Positions 13,273 through 13,606 of a DNA stretch of 13,606 nt are shown piece by piece. The DNA comes from UBA7236 sp964638865 (GTDB lineage Bacteria; Bacteroidota; Bacteroidia; Chitinophagales; BACL12). The DNA is taken from positions 1 to 13,606 of the forward strand of contig CAZXBG010000113.1 in NCBI GenBank assembly GCA_964638865.1, read 5' to 3'. The translations under genes were made by a program, and so were the position numbers. Position 1 is the stretch's first letter, and each line of letters starts with the position of its first letter. The notes beneath the pieces are model-generated. The model was not told the DNA's origin and searched no databases. It was given only the letters and a program-made list of their open reading frames with translations.

Positions 13273-13606
13273 AATTTCTTTTAGGAGAATTTGGTCAAAA
13301 AACAGGGGTTTTACAACAAATTGAAAATGAAAACATTTACTTTCAAAATATTCCGGTTTGAAAACAGTTGATTTCTTTTAGGCGAATGGCGAAAACTGTT
13401 GAAAACAGAAATAATGGCATTTTTGAAGAAAATTTCTTTTAGGAGAATTTTGTGAAAACAAACAAGGGTTTTCACCCAAATGGAAAATGAAAACATTTTT
13501 TTTCAAAATATTTCGCTTTGAAATCAGTTAATTTCTTTTAGGCAAATGGCGAAAACAGTTCAAAACAGAAATAAAGTCATTTTTGACGGAAATTTCTTTT
13601 AGGAGG
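13273..13606. repeat. Tandem array of about 160-bp compound repeats
   Basis: The motif ATTTCTTTTAGG starts at 13274, 13371, 13432, 13531 and 13592: intervals 97, 61, 99, 61. So a unit of 158-160 bp carries the motif twice, in two contexts: AGGAGAATTT opening the long part, and AGGCGAATGGCG or AGGCAAATGGCG opening the short part. Two full units are seen (13274-13431, 13432-13591) and a third begins at the window edge. Both share GAAAATGAAAACATTT, TTTCAAAATATT and AAAACAGAAATAA, but differ by scattered changes. The second unit has an 8-bp inverted repeat, GTGAAAAC (13452-13459) with GTTTTCAC (13468-13475), only partly kept in the first. Confidence 0.85.

Larger units (their letters stand above)
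8868..13606. mobile_element. Integrated element, left end, continuing past the window
   Basis: The left limit is set by the tRNA 3' fragment. Inside come, in one direction, a tyrosine recombinase, an AbiE toxin-antitoxin pair and a protein with an excisionase-like HTH, then a repeat array. No conjugation, replication or phage structural gene is visible in this part. The right end, with the restored tRNA, should be beyond 13606. Genomic island, integrative element and satellite remain possible. Confidence 0.65.
13231..13606. other. Gene-free region made almost wholly of repeats
   Basis: Stops interrupt all plus-strand frames, and the one short minus-strand opening (13311-13496) follows the repeats and has no protein-like composition. 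Apart from about 40 bases after the HTH gene, the region is the repeat array described next. Confidence 0.7.

Noticed and set aside
13273..13606. CRISPR array
   Set aside because: The recurring 12-base motif is too short, the intervals alternate between 61 and about 98 bp, and the sequence between motifs is itself repeated, so there are no unique spacers.

Overview
The window looks like a low-GC Bacteroidota chromosome, probably an environmental member near the Chitinophagales, Saprospirales or Sphingobacteriales; the order is inference. Three things point there: a type IX secretion (T9SS) C-terminal sorting-domain fragment at 8217-8537, promoter elements of the Bacteroidota type (TAnnTTTG near -7 with TTG near -33), and a Bacteroidota-type tyrosine recombinase. 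There are two halves, meeting near 8868-8912.

Left half (1 to about 8870), chromosomal. It starts with a 38-bp perfect palindrome and a 24-bp tandem repeat made from the 3' end of a fatty acid hydroxylase/sterol desaturase family gene (142-978, minus). A small unrecognised protein (1240-1632, plus) reads divergently from it. Then comes a minus-strand catabolic run: tryptophanase (tnaA, 6658-8031), homogentisate 1,2-dioxygenase (hmgA, 5336-6514), 4-hydroxyphenylpyruvate dioxygenase (hpd, 4150-5292), a persulfide-dioxygenase-like metallo-beta-lactamase/double-rhodanese protein (2735-4123) and an exported proline-iminopeptidase-like hydrolase (1767-2684). The hpd and hmgA products carry out successive steps from 4-hydroxyphenylpyruvate to maleylacetoacetate. 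Tryptophanase releases indole, pyruvate and ammonia, and its known side activity on cysteine could supply sulfide to the persulfide enzyme. A Crp/Fnr-like dyad lies about 43 bp upstream of the predicted hmgA transcription start. A terminator-like hairpin that contains the Shine-Dalgarno sequence of the last hydrolase separates it from the rest.

Junction (8538-9062). No protein gene is seen. Here lie a decayed tRNA-Lys(UUU)-like sequence, a strong hairpin, and the 3' part only of a tRNA-Val(UAC)-like gene, breaking off in the anticodon stem. This is what the end of an element inserted in a tRNA gene looks like, and an integrase gene starts 150 bp inside it.

Right half (about 8870 to the end of the window), an integrated element. 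It carries a tyrosine recombinase (9063-10319), an AbiE-type (type IV) toxin-antitoxin pair with overlapping genes (10435-11403 and 11378-12214), and a protein with an unrecognised N-terminal region and an excisionase-like helix-turn-helix (12268-13230). After it comes a non-coding array of about 160-bp repeats (13273-13606) that runs off the end. The toxin-antitoxin promoter carries four half-sites in exact dyad symmetry, a good candidate autoregulatory operator. The far end of the element and the restored tRNA should lie beyond the window.

The least explained parts are the repeat array with its neighbouring HTH protein, the in-frame stop-terminated repeats at the end of the hydroxylase gene, and the Shine-Dalgarno-in-terminator arrangement.
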